Part shown: positions 1 through 10,109 of the stretch, piece after piece
Position numbering within the stretch: position 1 is the stretch's first letter
Layout of the letters: every line of letters begins with the position of its first letter
From: Bufo bufo
Taxonomy: Eukaryota > Chordata > Amphibia > Anura > Bufonidae
DNA length: 64,000 bases
Direction: 5' to 3'
Assembly (NCBI RefSeq): GCF_905171765.1
Contig: NC_053390.1
Coordinates: forward strand, 511,669,565-511,733,564
Made by a program: the position numbers and the translations under genes
The notes under the pieces: generated by a model
What the model was told of the DNA's origin: nothing
Seen by the model: the letters and a program-made list of their open reading frames with translations, nothing else
Database searches by the model: none

Positions 1-687
1 TACAGCTTACGTAAGTGTCTCCGTATAGGACTTGCCTCCAGGGTTCCGATATGCAGCCATTGGTAATATTCAAATACTGTAATCTGGCAGCAATAACATC
101 TGATTTGATTCTGGATTATCAAATGGTCATAAAAACAATGTGTAAGCAGGATAGAGAAGCTTTGAGAAGACTGTCCAAACTAACGGTTTTCTGGTGTTAA
201 GCAAAAATGGCATGCATTTTTTTTTTTTTAAAGTGTGACTTTATGCTACTCTTGTCACTTTTGAAAAGTGGGTGAGAAAGTAAGCAGGGTAGCTAGGTGA
301 GTAGGTGTATAGTAGATTTAATGCTTTTTCCCAAAAACATGCAACATTTGACCCCTCAGTTGCCATGGTCTGAGACCTGCCACAGCAGTGTTCCTATAGA
401 CTATAGCTGTCCCTATATACTGTACAATAGCTTCTCCCTGTCACCCTGTCTTACTGCCCACTGTCATGTGTCTCCCAGCAGCTGGTTGGTATTTCAGCAT
501 GCCAGGGATGCAGCAGGATTGCTTACTGTCAGCGCTGGCCATGAGGATCACTGAGAAACAGCAGGGATGGGAACATTTAGGCTACACATAGTAATATACT
601 GTACAGAGGGAGAGGTGAGGGCATCTTCATAGTCACCACTGCAGTGTACTGTATTAGGAAGACGGATATGTCTTAGTAACACTCATT
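1..687. other. Intronic sequence (WRN), no feature recognised
   Basis: Low-complexity AT-rich DNA with a short T run near 217-230. Open frames here are short and have no recognisable domain. It is probably part of the WRN intron upstream of the first exon in the window. I looked for the preceding WRN helicase exon (motif Ia region) and did not find it. Confidence 0.5.
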
Positions 688-690
688 TTA

Positions 691-1098
691 GGGCTCATGC
701 ACACGGCCGTAAGCATTTTGCGGTCCTCAAACCACAAATCTTCAAAACATGGGTCTGGGGCAAGTGCAAGCCACCATTTATTTATTTTTTACTTCTGTAA
801 ACATGCCCTATCCTTGGAATAGGACATGTTCAATTTATTTTTATTTTTTTGCTGGGCGACGGAATAGAAATGTGCATGAGATGAATGGGGCTGCATACGA
901 TCCTCAAAAAACGCTGATCAGATGCGGAGTAAAACTACGGCTGTGTGAAGCCTGTGCCCATATTGTGGCCCCACATTCACTCTAATGGGTCTGCACCACA
1001 ATAAAATTGAACGTATTATATTTTTTTGCAATGCGGACTGAATGTTGTGGATCGCTTGAATGGGTCCGCAAACAGCGGGCACTCGTGTACATGAGATC
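691..1098. mobile_element. Harbinger-like MITE (TTA target, GGGCTCATGCACACG ends)
   Basis: The left end follows a TTA and begins GGGCTCATGCACACGGCCGT, as in the better preserved copies at 34680-35000 and 35282-35496. The right end is a decayed reverse complement near 1081-1098, and the interior carries the same gcggtcc / cgcaa motifs. A 3 bp TTA duplication is what PIF/Harbinger transposons make, so the superfamily is inferred. There is no coding capacity. The right boundary is approximate. Confidence 0.6.
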
Positions 1099-2136
1099 TC
1101 TGCTAAGAGCCGTTTCAGGGCAAGTTTTGTCCTATAAGTGTATAGCTTCACTAAATAAAGTATATTAGAAAAATGTTCCCTACACATTAGAAAAAAATGG
1201 CAGCTGCTCTTTAACATGGCATATGTTTCTTTTATTATTAGAATGTCAAATATTCCAGCCTGTTTTCTTGGCTCAGCACAGTCTAAAAACGTCATGCATG
1301 ATGTGAAAGGGTAAGTCTTTATATCGAAAACCTTTCTCACAGGAACAAATGTATTTCTGTCATTGTCCCTTGTATCATGTAGGCGACTGGTAACTTATCT
1401 ATTTTGTAGGCATCCTGATAGCAGAGAATTCTTACAGTAGCAGGAGTACAGATTTTACTGAGCGGAAGGGAGATTTCATTGGGAACCCCTAGTAGGCCTC
1501 AAACACATTTTAGCTCATACTTCTATGAAGGGTGCCATACCTTAGATATGTTTTTCCCATAGAAACAGTGCATTTAGGTAAAATATAGTTTAATATGTAA
1601 CATCTATTTAAGGGAATGGAGCTCTTTGAGTGTAGCATAATAGAAACACCAAGATTAGCGTTTGGAGGGTGACCTCCTCTAAAGAATCTGTAGGATTCCT
1701 ATGGGGAAGTCTCCTGCATGAAGATATCATTGTGTGATTGAAATTACTGAATAAACAAACCTCAAAAAGCACCTGTCATCAGAATCATCCCTATTAAACC
1801 AGCCATGATGCCCACTAGGACTGACCATGATGATTAAAAATATTATTTTCTTCCATCAATCCGTTGCAGCATTTAGGAGAAATATGCGAGTATAAATTTT
1901 CAAGTCCAGTAATTGACAGTGTTCTCTGTATGATCATGCAGTCAGAGATAGCTGTCAATCACTGATTTGACCACCCAGAGGTCTCCTAAGCCCAAAATGA
2001 GCAGGAGTATAAATGAGTAAATAACATTTTTTTTCAGAATCTTTTCCTACTAAGCTATACATCCTTCTGCTCTATAACATACTTTCTGCAGATCAGACCA
2101 TGTTCAATGTGACAGGTTCAGAGTGTAATCTACATA
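1099..2136. other. Intronic sequence, no feature recognised
   Basis: AT-rich unique-looking intron. I see no exon-like open frame with splice sites, no terminal inverted repeat pair and no RNA gene. Confidence 0.4.
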
Positions 2137-2496
2137 CACTCCTCTAAATTCAAATTGCAACACCCAGAAAATCAAGCCGTAAGGTTATACAAATTGAGTA
2201 AGTAGCGGGGGTCAATAAGATATGCAGATCAGATTTTCAAGCACCTAGCTCCAATCTCTGGCATGTAGGAGGGGCATAATAGCCAGATTGAAAGCAAAGT
2301 TTTTTTCTTTTAGCCACATGAAACTTTACAAATTGGATGAAGTCATGTGGGATGATTGTGCGTCCTGTTCATTGATGTGCAAGTTATCTCTACTTGTCGC
2401 AAACTGAGAGGGACAGAATCCTTGAACAGAGAGAGACCTTGGTTTATCACTTCAGGAGATTGCTATGTGCCTAGATTGAGATATCAGCACTGTTAA

Positions 2497-2943
2497 AGGG
2501 GTATTCCCATCACAGACAATGGGGGCATATTGCTAGGATATGCCCCCATTGTCTGATAGGTGCTTGTCCCACCTCTGGGACCCACATCTACAATGAGAAT
2601 GGAGCGGGGAAATGAACGGAGGGCGCGCTGCGCATGCGCAGCTGCCTTCCATTCATTTCTATGGAGCCGACGAAAATAGCCGATCGCTGGCTCAGCTATT
2701 TCCCTCTGCTCTATAGAAATGATTAGGAGCAGGGTCCGCGTGTGCGCGGTACGCTCCCATTCACTTCTATGGGAGCAGCGCTTGGTGGTGGACGGACCCC
2801 TGGAAATCCGGCGTCCTCTAGCCACAGCTCTACTTGCTCTGTTCTCATTGTAGGTGCGGGACCAGAGGTGGGACCCACACCTATCAGACAATGGCGGCAT
2901 ATCCTAGCCATATGCCCCCATTGTCTGTGATGGGAATACACAC
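2497..2943. mobile_element. TTAA MITE with ~40 bp TIRs
   Basis: Flanked by TTAA on both sides (2493-2496 and 2944-2947). The left arm GGGGTATTCCCATCACAGAC and the following AATGGGGGCATAT are repeated inverted at 2893-2943. A TTAA duplication is typical of piggyBac and Kolobok, so the superfamily is open. No coding capacity. It sits inside the decayed Tc1 element and is therefore younger than it. Confidence 0.75.
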
Positions 2944-3058
2944 TTAAAGCTTGCGTATCCCAGTGTTTGGGAAAACAACAATGCACTGGAATGAGAGCAA
3001 GAAGTGCACAGAGGCGAACTTCTGCATGGACAGATTTTCTGATTAAAAGAATGCCAGT

Positions 3059-4178
3059 GTCACGATCATGGTTATGGTCGTGACTCCTTATCCGCATGCA
3101 GTTGCCTGCGGTTTTGTTTTTGTTGTCAACCACATGGTGAGGGCTGCTTGTATGTTGCCTCACGTGTGGTTCCCGCTGGCAACATGTTTGTATTTGGCAG
3201 CATAGCAGCCTGAGCTGTTGCTAGGCAACTTGCTGTCAAGTGCATGCGGTTTCACCTTGCAACCTCTCTTGGTATGTGTGCACTTTCCGGGTTTGTTGTG
3301 CATGAGGTTATGTTTGTATGCACTGTGACACCTCCCTTCACTTGCGGTTGTCCGCGGCAAAGTGTGGCAGTGTCTCGGCCTGCTGGCTGTTCCCCAGGAC
3401 ATGGTTGCCACGCATGCCGTTGCCGGCGGTAACAGGTGAGTGTGTTGTTTATGTGCTTTTCCCTTTAAGTGGCTTCACTACCCTGCCTGGTGTAAGAAGG
3501 GTTAACTCCCTTCTTAGTGTGTGAACACTGGGTGTGTCTGTGTGTGGGTGTGGCCACTTGGGGCTATTTAGCTCCGGCTGGATGCCAGACTCTGAGGGGT
3601 ACTTCAGCCATGGTTAGCTGGAGTCATCCTCCTGGGTATATACCATCTGCCAGTGAGGGCCACCCTTGTAGTCATAAGTTTGTTATGTTTGATGTTTTGA
3701 AGATGTTTCTTTGGTCTCTGTGTTTATTGCAGCTATGGTTTCCTGGGTTCCTGTGTGGTGTGTGCTGTGTTCGTTAGTATTGTTGTGGACAACAGCACTT
3801 GTACATGGGTTCCAGGTTGTGTGTCTGTGGCAGGTAGGTGGTGTTACTAGTTGCATTTACCTGCCATTGCCATAAGCTGTTTATGTTCCCCTTTCTTTGC
3901 AGCTTGGCCAGTGAGACTCCTGTTCGTCCGGATCTAGGAGGAACAGGTCGTCTTACCCTGCTCCTAGTTCAGGGCCATCCTGAGGGCTAGTAGGGACCCC
4001 AAGGTTCCGGAGTATGAGCCCTCCTACCATCAGGGTCGGCTCATACAGCTAGGAGTCAGGGTCAGAATTAGGGACGTATTAGGAGGTGAGCAGCTCCCTG
4101 ATTCCTGTCCTGGCCTAGCAGCGACCACCATCTTCTGACATCACTCGGCTAAGGGTTTTCCCCATCCTCAGCCGTGAC
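3059..4178. repeat. Interspersed repeat inserted in the Tc1 remnant
   Basis: About 1.1 kb of GC-richer sequence bounded by a short inverted pair, TGTCACGA on the left and CCGTGACA on the right. It separates two parts of the Tc1 remnant, which implies insertion. I see no transposase, no RT and no long TIR. It could be a non-autonomous DNA transposon or a retroelement fragment; family unknown. Confidence 0.4.
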
Positions 4179-4179
4179 A

Positions 4180-4866
4180 GCCATGCAGTGATCCATTCTG
4201 TACTTCAGTAATATTGGACACATCCCAAGCCTAGGGTGGCAAACAGTGTCTACACAAATGATCAGAAGTTGTTTGCATGACATTGGGCTACATCCAGACG
4301 TCCAGCTACAGGTGTTCCATTGACCTCATGCCACTACTCTCACAGACTATCATGGTTCACAGCAAGATACTGCGTTTGTCTCAGAACAATGAAAGCCAGA
4401 GAATGGTCTGGAGATCACATGGGCAACGCCATGAAGAGACCTTCACAAGGAAATGTCACACCGGCCCTAGTCCCGGGATTATGGTGTGGGCTGGCATAAT
4501 GTATGGTGGCCGGACCCCACTATTCTTCATTTTAGATACACTAACAACTCAGCATTACATTGATTTAATCTCGGAACCAGTGGTACAGCCATTTCTCCAA
4601 ATTTTTCCGGGGCCGTTTTTTAACAGGACACTACCAGGCAGTAAGTTGCTTGGCCTAAACGCTTGCAGCGTCTCCAGACTTGTCTCCAATCAAGCACATC
4701 TGGGCTGCCATTGGTTGGCAGTTGTAAAGGGAGCTGCCAGCGAATCTTGATGATTTGTGTGCCTAACATGTGGCAGAACATTCTTCAGACAACCATTATT
4801 AATCTCAATGATGGCATGCCAAGGCATCTAAGTGTGTGTATTTCTGCGCATGGTGTTCATACTTAA
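4180..4866 (+). pseudogene. Tc1/mariner transposase remnant (C-terminal half)
   Basis: An open stretch at 4277-4750 holds a typical Tc1/mariner core: an HTGPSPGIMVWAGI block (the usual HxGPxxGVMVWG motif) followed by RTPLFFI, YIDLI and PVVQPFLQ. After this the conserved DNA-binding aspartate block is degraded to FFNRTLPGS, and the SPDLSPIEHLW motif survives only in a shifted frame near 4670-4710. The C-terminal SMPRR-like end is seen near 4810-4865. Frameshifts and loss of catalytic residues make it non-functional. The call rests on motif order only. Confidence 0.6.
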
Positions 4867-5343
4867 AGGGAACCTGTCATCAACTTTATGCTGCCCATAC
4901 TAACGGCAGTATAAAGTAGAGACAGGTGAGTTGATTTCAGCGGTCTGTCATTTATAAGTTAAATATAAGTTGTTTCCCGAGAACCAACATCACAATCATT
5001 GAAGACTGGTTCTGGAAAAGAGTCACGGCCACCTGAGAAGAGTCCTGGTTATTCATGAATTCCTTCTTAGTCTTAGTCTTCTACCTAGTTTTTTTCCTTT
5101 CTCTCTAGGAGAGAACTGCCAACCATCAGCAGATGGACGGGAGAGCATGAGATTATGAATAACCATGACTCTACTCAGGTAGATTGGACTATTTTCAAGG
5201 CCTGTGCTCCAGGATTTATGATGCTGGTTCTCAGCAACCACTTAGTTTTAGCTCATGAGTGACACACCGCCGAGATCAGCATTTCTGTCACTAGTTTATT
5301 CTGCACTCAGTGAGATTAGCATAAAGTTGATGACAGGTTCCCT
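4867..5343. mobile_element. TTAA MITE (AGGGAACCTGTCATC ends)
   Basis: Exact TTAA duplication at 4863-4866 and 5344-5347. The ends AGGGAACCTGTCATCAACTT and its reverse complement (AAGTTGATGACAGGTTCCCT) are nearly perfect. No ORF of substance. A second, 5'-truncated copy of the same family is at 51753-52144, sharing the internal GAGAACCAACATCACAATC region. Confidence 0.8.
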
Positions 5344-5523
5344 TTAATACTGAATAAATCAAGATATTCTGGATATTTTGTTTCCATTTTTTTTTAATCA
5401 TTTGCATATCATTAACATATCTGTTGAGGATTGTATATAGTTAAATGGTGAAATAATATAACATGTGGTGAGATTTTTTTTTTCTACAATTTTATATCCT
5501 TGTTTTGCTTTGTCATTTTACAG

Positions 5524-5606
5524 AGGAAAATTTAAAGTCATTTATATGACACCTGAATTTTGTTCTGTCGGGATCTCTTTGCTGCAGGAGCTAGATAACA
5601 ATTTTG
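5524..5606 (+). CDS. WRN: WRN RecQ helicase, internal exon (first in window)
   Basis: This 83 bp exon has a pyrimidine-rich acceptor ending TTTTACAG and a GTATGC donor. It completes an Arg codon with its first base and then reads [13 protein letters not shown], followed by [10 protein letters not shown]. The same order (GKYRIVYVTPEYC, LLQQLEADIG) is found in vertebrate WRN, a RecQ-family 3'-5' helicase and exonuclease that acts in the nucleus in DNA repair and replication. The exon ends with the first base of a Gly codon, which the exon at 20421 completes. It lies in helicase domain 1, just before the Walker B motif. The intron that follows is 14.8 kb long and full of transposons. The preceding exon is outside or not recognised. 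Confidence 0.9.
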
Positions 5607-5756
5607 GTATGCTTTCATTTTTTTTCTCACTTCCTGTTTTAAGTTTTTAATTTCATGTAAACTCTCTTAAATCATTCCTGTGATTTGGAGGAACACAAGG
5701 GGATGTACTGTATAATGAAATTGCATTATTTCAAATGCCCTAACATGCCTTTACTA

Positions 5757-5808
5757 ACAGAACACACAGAGAGTTTAAAAGCCACCACCCACACTCACCC
5801 GTCAGGGT
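5757..5808 (+). repeat. Remnant of left inverted terminal repeat of DIRS-A
   Basis: The stretch with GAGTTTAAAAGCC and CACTCACCCGTCAG is the reverse complement, with some mismatches, of the segment ending near 18385 in the 3' end of the same element. The outermost part seen in intact copy C (about 100 bp) is missing here, so the 5' end is truncated. Confidence 0.6.
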
Positions 5809-6188
5809 AATTTATGCTTCCTTCTCTCCTCTGCCTCCTGCAGTGGCTGCTAAAGCTGGCAGAGTGAGTCCACACAGGCTGATTCTCGTCCCTGACAGCG
5901 GGGGCCTGTTTTCACGCCGCAAACGAGGGGTCTTCCTTCCCTACATTCGGAAGCAGACCGGAGAGCGCAGAGACGCTGCACGCCGCTCTGGGTGCCAGCA
6001 GCAGTCAGCGCTTAGTTCCCGACATTGCCGGAGGGGGCGGAGCCAGGTCACGTGGGGAGGCGCAGGAGCGCCCTAATGAAGTCAGCTTTTTCTAATATAG
6101 AGCGGGCGATTCAATTCATCCTGGTCTCCACTGATTCCTGCTCCCAGACAGCTACTGAATATCGGCTCCTGAAGCCCCTGGAAGCCAC
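5809..6188 (+). promoter_or_regulatory. GC-rich leader of DIRS-A (possible promoter)
   Basis: A CpG-rich leader between the 5' inverted repeat and the gag ATG. It corresponds in position to the CpG-rich leader of copy C (33935-34383). Internal promoters in this position would be expected for an element without LTRs, but no core promoter motif is certain. Short open frames here do not resemble proteins. Confidence 0.35.
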
Positions 6189-7500
6189 ATGGAAGGCGCA
6201 AACCCACCTTCAGTTGCTCCTGTCATGAGTTCTCCTGGGGGGGAAAAATTCTGCATTTATTTTTCATGTTATTATTTTGCTGATACCTGGTTGCTCTTCT
6301 TTTTAGGGATTAAAGGAGGCTAAAGTTAAACATAAGATTGCAAGATGTGCAACTTGTTCAAATAAGCTTCATGAAAATTATATAAAAAAAGGCTTTGTAA
6401 GTCTTGCATTAGTGAACCTTTAGAGTTTAGAGGAGGAGCAACCATCTATCCTTAATGAAATGAGATCTATGATCCAAAATGAAATTAAGTCCTCCCTGGT
6501 CTCCCTTGTGCCAGTCCCCCATACACCTCCGGCCAAAAAGACCAAAATATTAATTCCATCCTCCTCTGAAGCAGAAGACATGGACGAGGGGGCCTCCACC
6601 TCTAGACTCAATATTGATGCTGATGTTCTGTCAGAGGGATAAATAATTGAACATGGAAAAAAATATTACTTTTCATCTGAAGATATGGAGGAATTATTAG
6701 GGGCTGTTAGAGCCACCATGGGTATCGAGGATATCCAGAAGCCCCGGTCAGTTCAGGACGTAATGTTTGGGGGATTACGTGTAAAAAAGTCTCATGTATT
6801 CCCAGTCGATGAAAACATCACTGGCATGATAATGGATGAATGGACAGATCCTGAAAGAAGGTTGGGTGTCTCCAGGAAATTTAAAAATAGATTGTTATTT
6901 GACCAGTCTGAAACCAAGATCTTTAACGAGACCCCAAAAATTGATCACAGTTACAGGATCCCATGGAAAGAAAGACAGATGCACTTCTGAAGAAAAGCTG
7001 GGAGGCCTCTATGTTTGGGGTCAAAACAAACATAGCGGCAACCTCTGTGGCCAAGTCTATGTATATTTGGCTCAATGAGTTAGAAGACCACATAAAAAAG
7101 AAAACTCCAAGAGAGGAAATTTTAAACTCCATTCCCCTCAAGTCAGCAACAGCATTTCTAGCGGACGCTTCTGTCGAATCTGTCAGATTCGCTGCAAAAG
7201 ATGGGGCCCTGTCAAATTCAGCCAGAAGAGCTCTATGGATGAAATCCTGGGGAGTCGACAGGGCATCCAAGGCAAAATTGTGCTCCATCGCCTTCTCAGG
7301 AGAGTACGTATTTGGCCCAGTTCTAGATGCTATCCTAGAGAAGGCAGCTGATAAGAAAAAGGGTTTTCCTGAGGAGAATAAAAGGAAGCCTTTTTGTCCC
7401 TTTAGTTCACAGCCTTAGCCTTACAGAGGTAAGGGCAAAACGGGACGTTGGAGTTACCAAAAAGGAGGCAGGGGCAGAGGGTTTCTCCTCAATCCCCATA
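6189..7500 (+). pseudogene. DIRS-A gag-like gene, decayed, with intron remnant
   Basis: A short first exon from an ATG at 6189 (MEGANPPSVAP) matches the MSGPEIQTV first exon of copy C. After an intron-like stretch with a damaged donor (GTCATGAG) and a good acceptor (CTTTTTAG, 6306), the second exon resumes with KEAKVKHKIARCATC, equivalent to the zinc-finger exon of copy C. It then follows copy C through the blocks MGIEDIQKPRSVQDVMFGGL, RVKKSHVFPVDEN, RLGVSRKFKNRLLFD and AADKKKGFPEE. There are in-frame stops near 6420 and 6640 and frameshifts near 6950 and 7415. The second cysteine pair of the finger is lost. It is a dead copy of the DIRS capsid/nucleic-acid-binding gene; the role is inferred from position. 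Confidence 0.75.
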
Positions 7501-7509
7501 ACAAACAAA

Positions 7510-8655
7510 ATGACAAACAATGACGCCAAAGTTGGAGGAAGGTTGAGGAAATTTCTGACTCAGTGGGAATCAGTCACCCAAAATCCCTGGGCCTTAGATC
7601 TCATCAGAGATGGTTACAAGATAGAATTTTTTTCAAAACCTCCAAAAAGATGCCAAATAACGACTCGCAATGAAAATGTGGTATCAAACATTTGGCAAGG
7701 AGTGGTAGAGCTAAAACAATTAGGAGTAGTGATAGAAGTACCCAAATTAGAAATAGTAAGAGGCTTTTACTCACCATTATTCCTAGTCCAAAAACCAGAC
7801 TGTTCTTCCCGTACTATTATAAATCTAAAAGGGCTAAACAAATCAATAACTTACAGAAGATTCAAGATGGAGTCAATATCATCTATCATTCCACTAATCA
7901 AGGAAGGTTCATATATCGACCTAAAAGATGCCTACTACCATGTAAATTCACAAAAATATCTGAGATTTGCACTAAAAGACAAAAAGGGCATAATCCATCA
8001 TTATCAATTCGTTGCTCTCCCATTCAGGATTTCGTCAGCCCCAAGGGTGTTCACAAAACTGGTAGTAGAGATGATAGCCCCGCTCAGACTAGAAGGGCTA
8101 CTAATTTTTCCCTACTTAGACAACTTCCTTCTGGTCGGGAATTCAAAACCAGAAACATCCAGACAAACCGAATTTGTGTTATGGAAACTTTCAGAGCTAG
8201 GCTGGATAACAAAAGTCCTGCCTAGTACCATCATCAAAAAGGAAGTTCTTAGGGGTAATACTAGATTCTAAATCCCAGCCGTCGGAAAAGATGGAATCTT
8301 TGAGGGAGAGAATAAAAAGCTTCCAAGCTCAAAAAGAGTGCTCTATCAGAAAAGCTATGGGCATCCTGAGACTGATGACGTCCTGCATTCCAGCAGTAGC
8401 ATGGTGTCAGGCCCACACCAGAGTAACACCTTCCTGGATCCTGAGAAAATGGAACAGAAAACAGTCATCTCTGGACAAAAGGTTAAGAATCCCTTACCAC
8501 GTAAAGTTAGATCTGAACTGGTGCAAGGAAAGCGCAAATCTACTAAAAGGTGTAACCTGGTGGACAACGCCACAGATACAGATAATGACCGATGCAAGCG
8601 GCTACGGATGGGGGGCAAAAGTAGCCTCAAATTCACTGAAAAAAGGATACTTGGG
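7510..8655 (+). pseudogene. DIRS-A reverse transcriptase and start of RNase H
   Basis: Begins like copy C (TNNDAKVGGRL). RT blocks are visible in order: FYSPLFLVQK, RTIINLKGLNK, the DLKDAYYHV motif with a catalytic Asp, FVALPF, and then YLDNFLL where copy C has YLDDFLI. Loss of the second catalytic Asp would abolish polymerisation. A frameshift near 8271-8290 breaks the frame. The RNase H starts with MTDASGYGWGA near 8590 and is cut at about 8655 by the Penelope-like insertion; it resumes at 16404. The second frame (+2 relative to RT) is unusually open at 7692-8225 and 8338-8706, as in copy C. Confidence 0.85.
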
Positions 8656-8659
8656 TATT

Positions 8660-9560
8660 ACGTTTCAATATCAATTGTGCTCACGGTACTAAGAAACGTT
8701 GAATAAGAAGTAAAACTCCAAATATTTATTAGGTATGCATTAAAAAGAGGAAGGACCTCTATATCACTAAATAATTACGGTTCGCTGCTTTCTCTGTATT
8801 GTAACATCAATAAACAAGAGAAAGCAACGGCTGATACAAAACGTGAAGGTGATTGTCAGGTTAATCTATAGTAAAGATAGGGGTATAATCACAACACCGC
8901 AGCCATGTGGAGGGCTGTCACAGAGGGTGTGATCATCTCTATTCCCTACTTCTTTTCCACTTCTCCCCCTGGTAACAATTCAGACCAGTGAGTAGTGCCT
9001 GACGTTTCAGCGGCTATCTGCTCTAGTATATATTCTCATATTGTCTGCGCTAACATTGCTGTTATCCTCTGCTCTACGCGTTTCGCCTAAAGCTCATCAG
9101 GAGCGCTGGATACAGACAGGACAGACAAACAGAACGCCGTTTGCCTCGTGTCTCAAGGCGGTGGCATCGGTGCTAGGGTGGCCGTAGTTACGGCCGCCGC
9201 AAACAGCTGTTTAAATGGGGGACTTCCCTCCCCCCACAAGGGTGTGGCTAGCCACTGTCAGCATCCATGTACGCCCTCTGCAGCGCTGTATCGATGTAAA
9301 AAAGCATATGCAGTTAGCAGGGACCAATCGGCTGTTATAGTGCAGGTAAAGAGACAATATCAGCACATATGGGAAAATGGAGAAAAGTTATTAACCCTAT
9401 ATGTTATATTTATAGTGTGCCTGTTTTAGAAGCTACAGGAATAGAGAGGGAGAATGACCCCCAGATAGTATATATGGAATCAGGGGGTATGTTTTACACA
9501 CTTAAATTGATAATGCAGAAATGACCAGCACTTATGAGTGTAGGTGGTGAGGTAATGATG
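8660..9560 (-). other. 3' untranslated region of the Penelope-like element
   Basis: About 900 bp downstream (on the - strand) of the GIY-YIG ORF end, without credible coding sequence. It contains the hammerhead motif at 9071-9106. In PLEs the ribozyme lies in the terminal pseudo-LTR regions, so this piece may be such a terminus. I did not find a second copy of it in the window. Confidence 0.55.
9071..9106 (-). ncRNA. Hammerhead ribozyme motif (type I, minimal helix III)
   Basis: On the - strand the conserved hammerhead core is complete: CTGATGAG, a short hairpin closed by GCU/GGC around a UUA loop (helix II, with a U-G pair), then CGAAAC. The next bases form a tiny helix III (AC and GU around a two-base loop) and give a GUA cleavage site. 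Helix I is GCUC paired with GAGC. Minimal helix III hammerheads are a known mark of Penelope-like elements, and this one lies in the 3' region of such an element. Activity is not shown; helices II and III are short and would rely on tertiary contacts. Confidence 0.75.
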
Positions 9561-9662
9561 GACAATAGAGGATATCCCATTACATATGAAGCATACATAC
9601 AAAATATGTTTAAGGCCCTCTGGTTTTACGGTTCGTAGCCTAAATGTCCATTCTGCTTCTTT
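9560..9662 (-). pseudogene. PLE C-terminal coding end (beyond the piggyBac insertion)
   Basis: On the - strand this reads KEAEWTFRLRTVKPEGLKH, which matches the usual end of PLE GIY-YIG proteins (a W-I-x-x-L-x-T-L-x-P-x-G-L-N pattern). It continues the protein fragment encoded at 15683-16403 once the piggyBac is removed. A stop follows after a short tail. Confidence 0.65.
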
Positions 9663-10109
9663 TTAACCACCTCAGCCCCCAGTGCTTAAACACCCTGAAA
9701 GACCAGGCCACTTTTTACACTTCTGACCTACACTACTTTCACCGTTTATTGCTCGGTCATGCAACTTACCACCCAAATGAATTTTACCTCCTTTTCTTCT
9801 CACTAATAGAGCTTTCATTTGGTGGTATTTCATTCCTGCTGACATTTTTACTTTTTTTGTTATTAATCGAAATTTAACGATTTTTTTGCAAAAAAATGAC
9901 ATTTTTCACTTTCAGTTGTCAAATTTTGCAGAAAAAACGAGATCCATATATAAATTTTGCTCTAAATTTATTGTTCTACATGTCTTTGATAAAAAAAAAA
10001 TGTTTGGGTAAAAAAAAATGGTTTGGGTAAAGGTTATAGCGTTTACAAACTATGGTACAAAAATGTGAATTTCCGCTTTTTGAAGCAGCTCTGACTTTCT
10101 GAGCACCTG

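Larger units (their letters stand above)
2137..5460 (+). mobile_element. Decayed Tc1/mariner element, interrupted three times
   Basis: The left part starts near a TA at 2135-2136 with a TIR-like stretch (AAATTGCAACACCC) and continues at 2340-2490 with a degraded helix-turn-helix region. It is cut by a TTAA MITE (2497-2943), resumes at 2948-3058, is cut by a second repeat (3059-4178) and continues with the catalytic part of the transposase to about 4862. A third MITE (4867-5343) follows. No matching right TIR was found, so the right boundary is only a guess. The parts fit one transposase in order, which is why I join them. Confidence 0.5.

Noticed and set aside
2493..3163. Two open frames of about 140 codons on the - strand
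   Set aside because: They run across the borders of a MITE and through inverted ends; not coding.
3318..3777. Cys-rich open frames on the + strand
   Set aside because: They lie within the unclassified repeat and have no recognisable signal peptide or domain.
1..5523. Preceding WRN exon (motif Ia region) sought
   Set aside because: No acceptor-flanked frame with the expected conserved residues was found; it must lie upstream of the window.
5843..6228. CpG-rich short open frames before DIRS-A gag
   Set aside because: No similarity to any domain and located in the element leader; explained by low stop content in GC-rich sequence.
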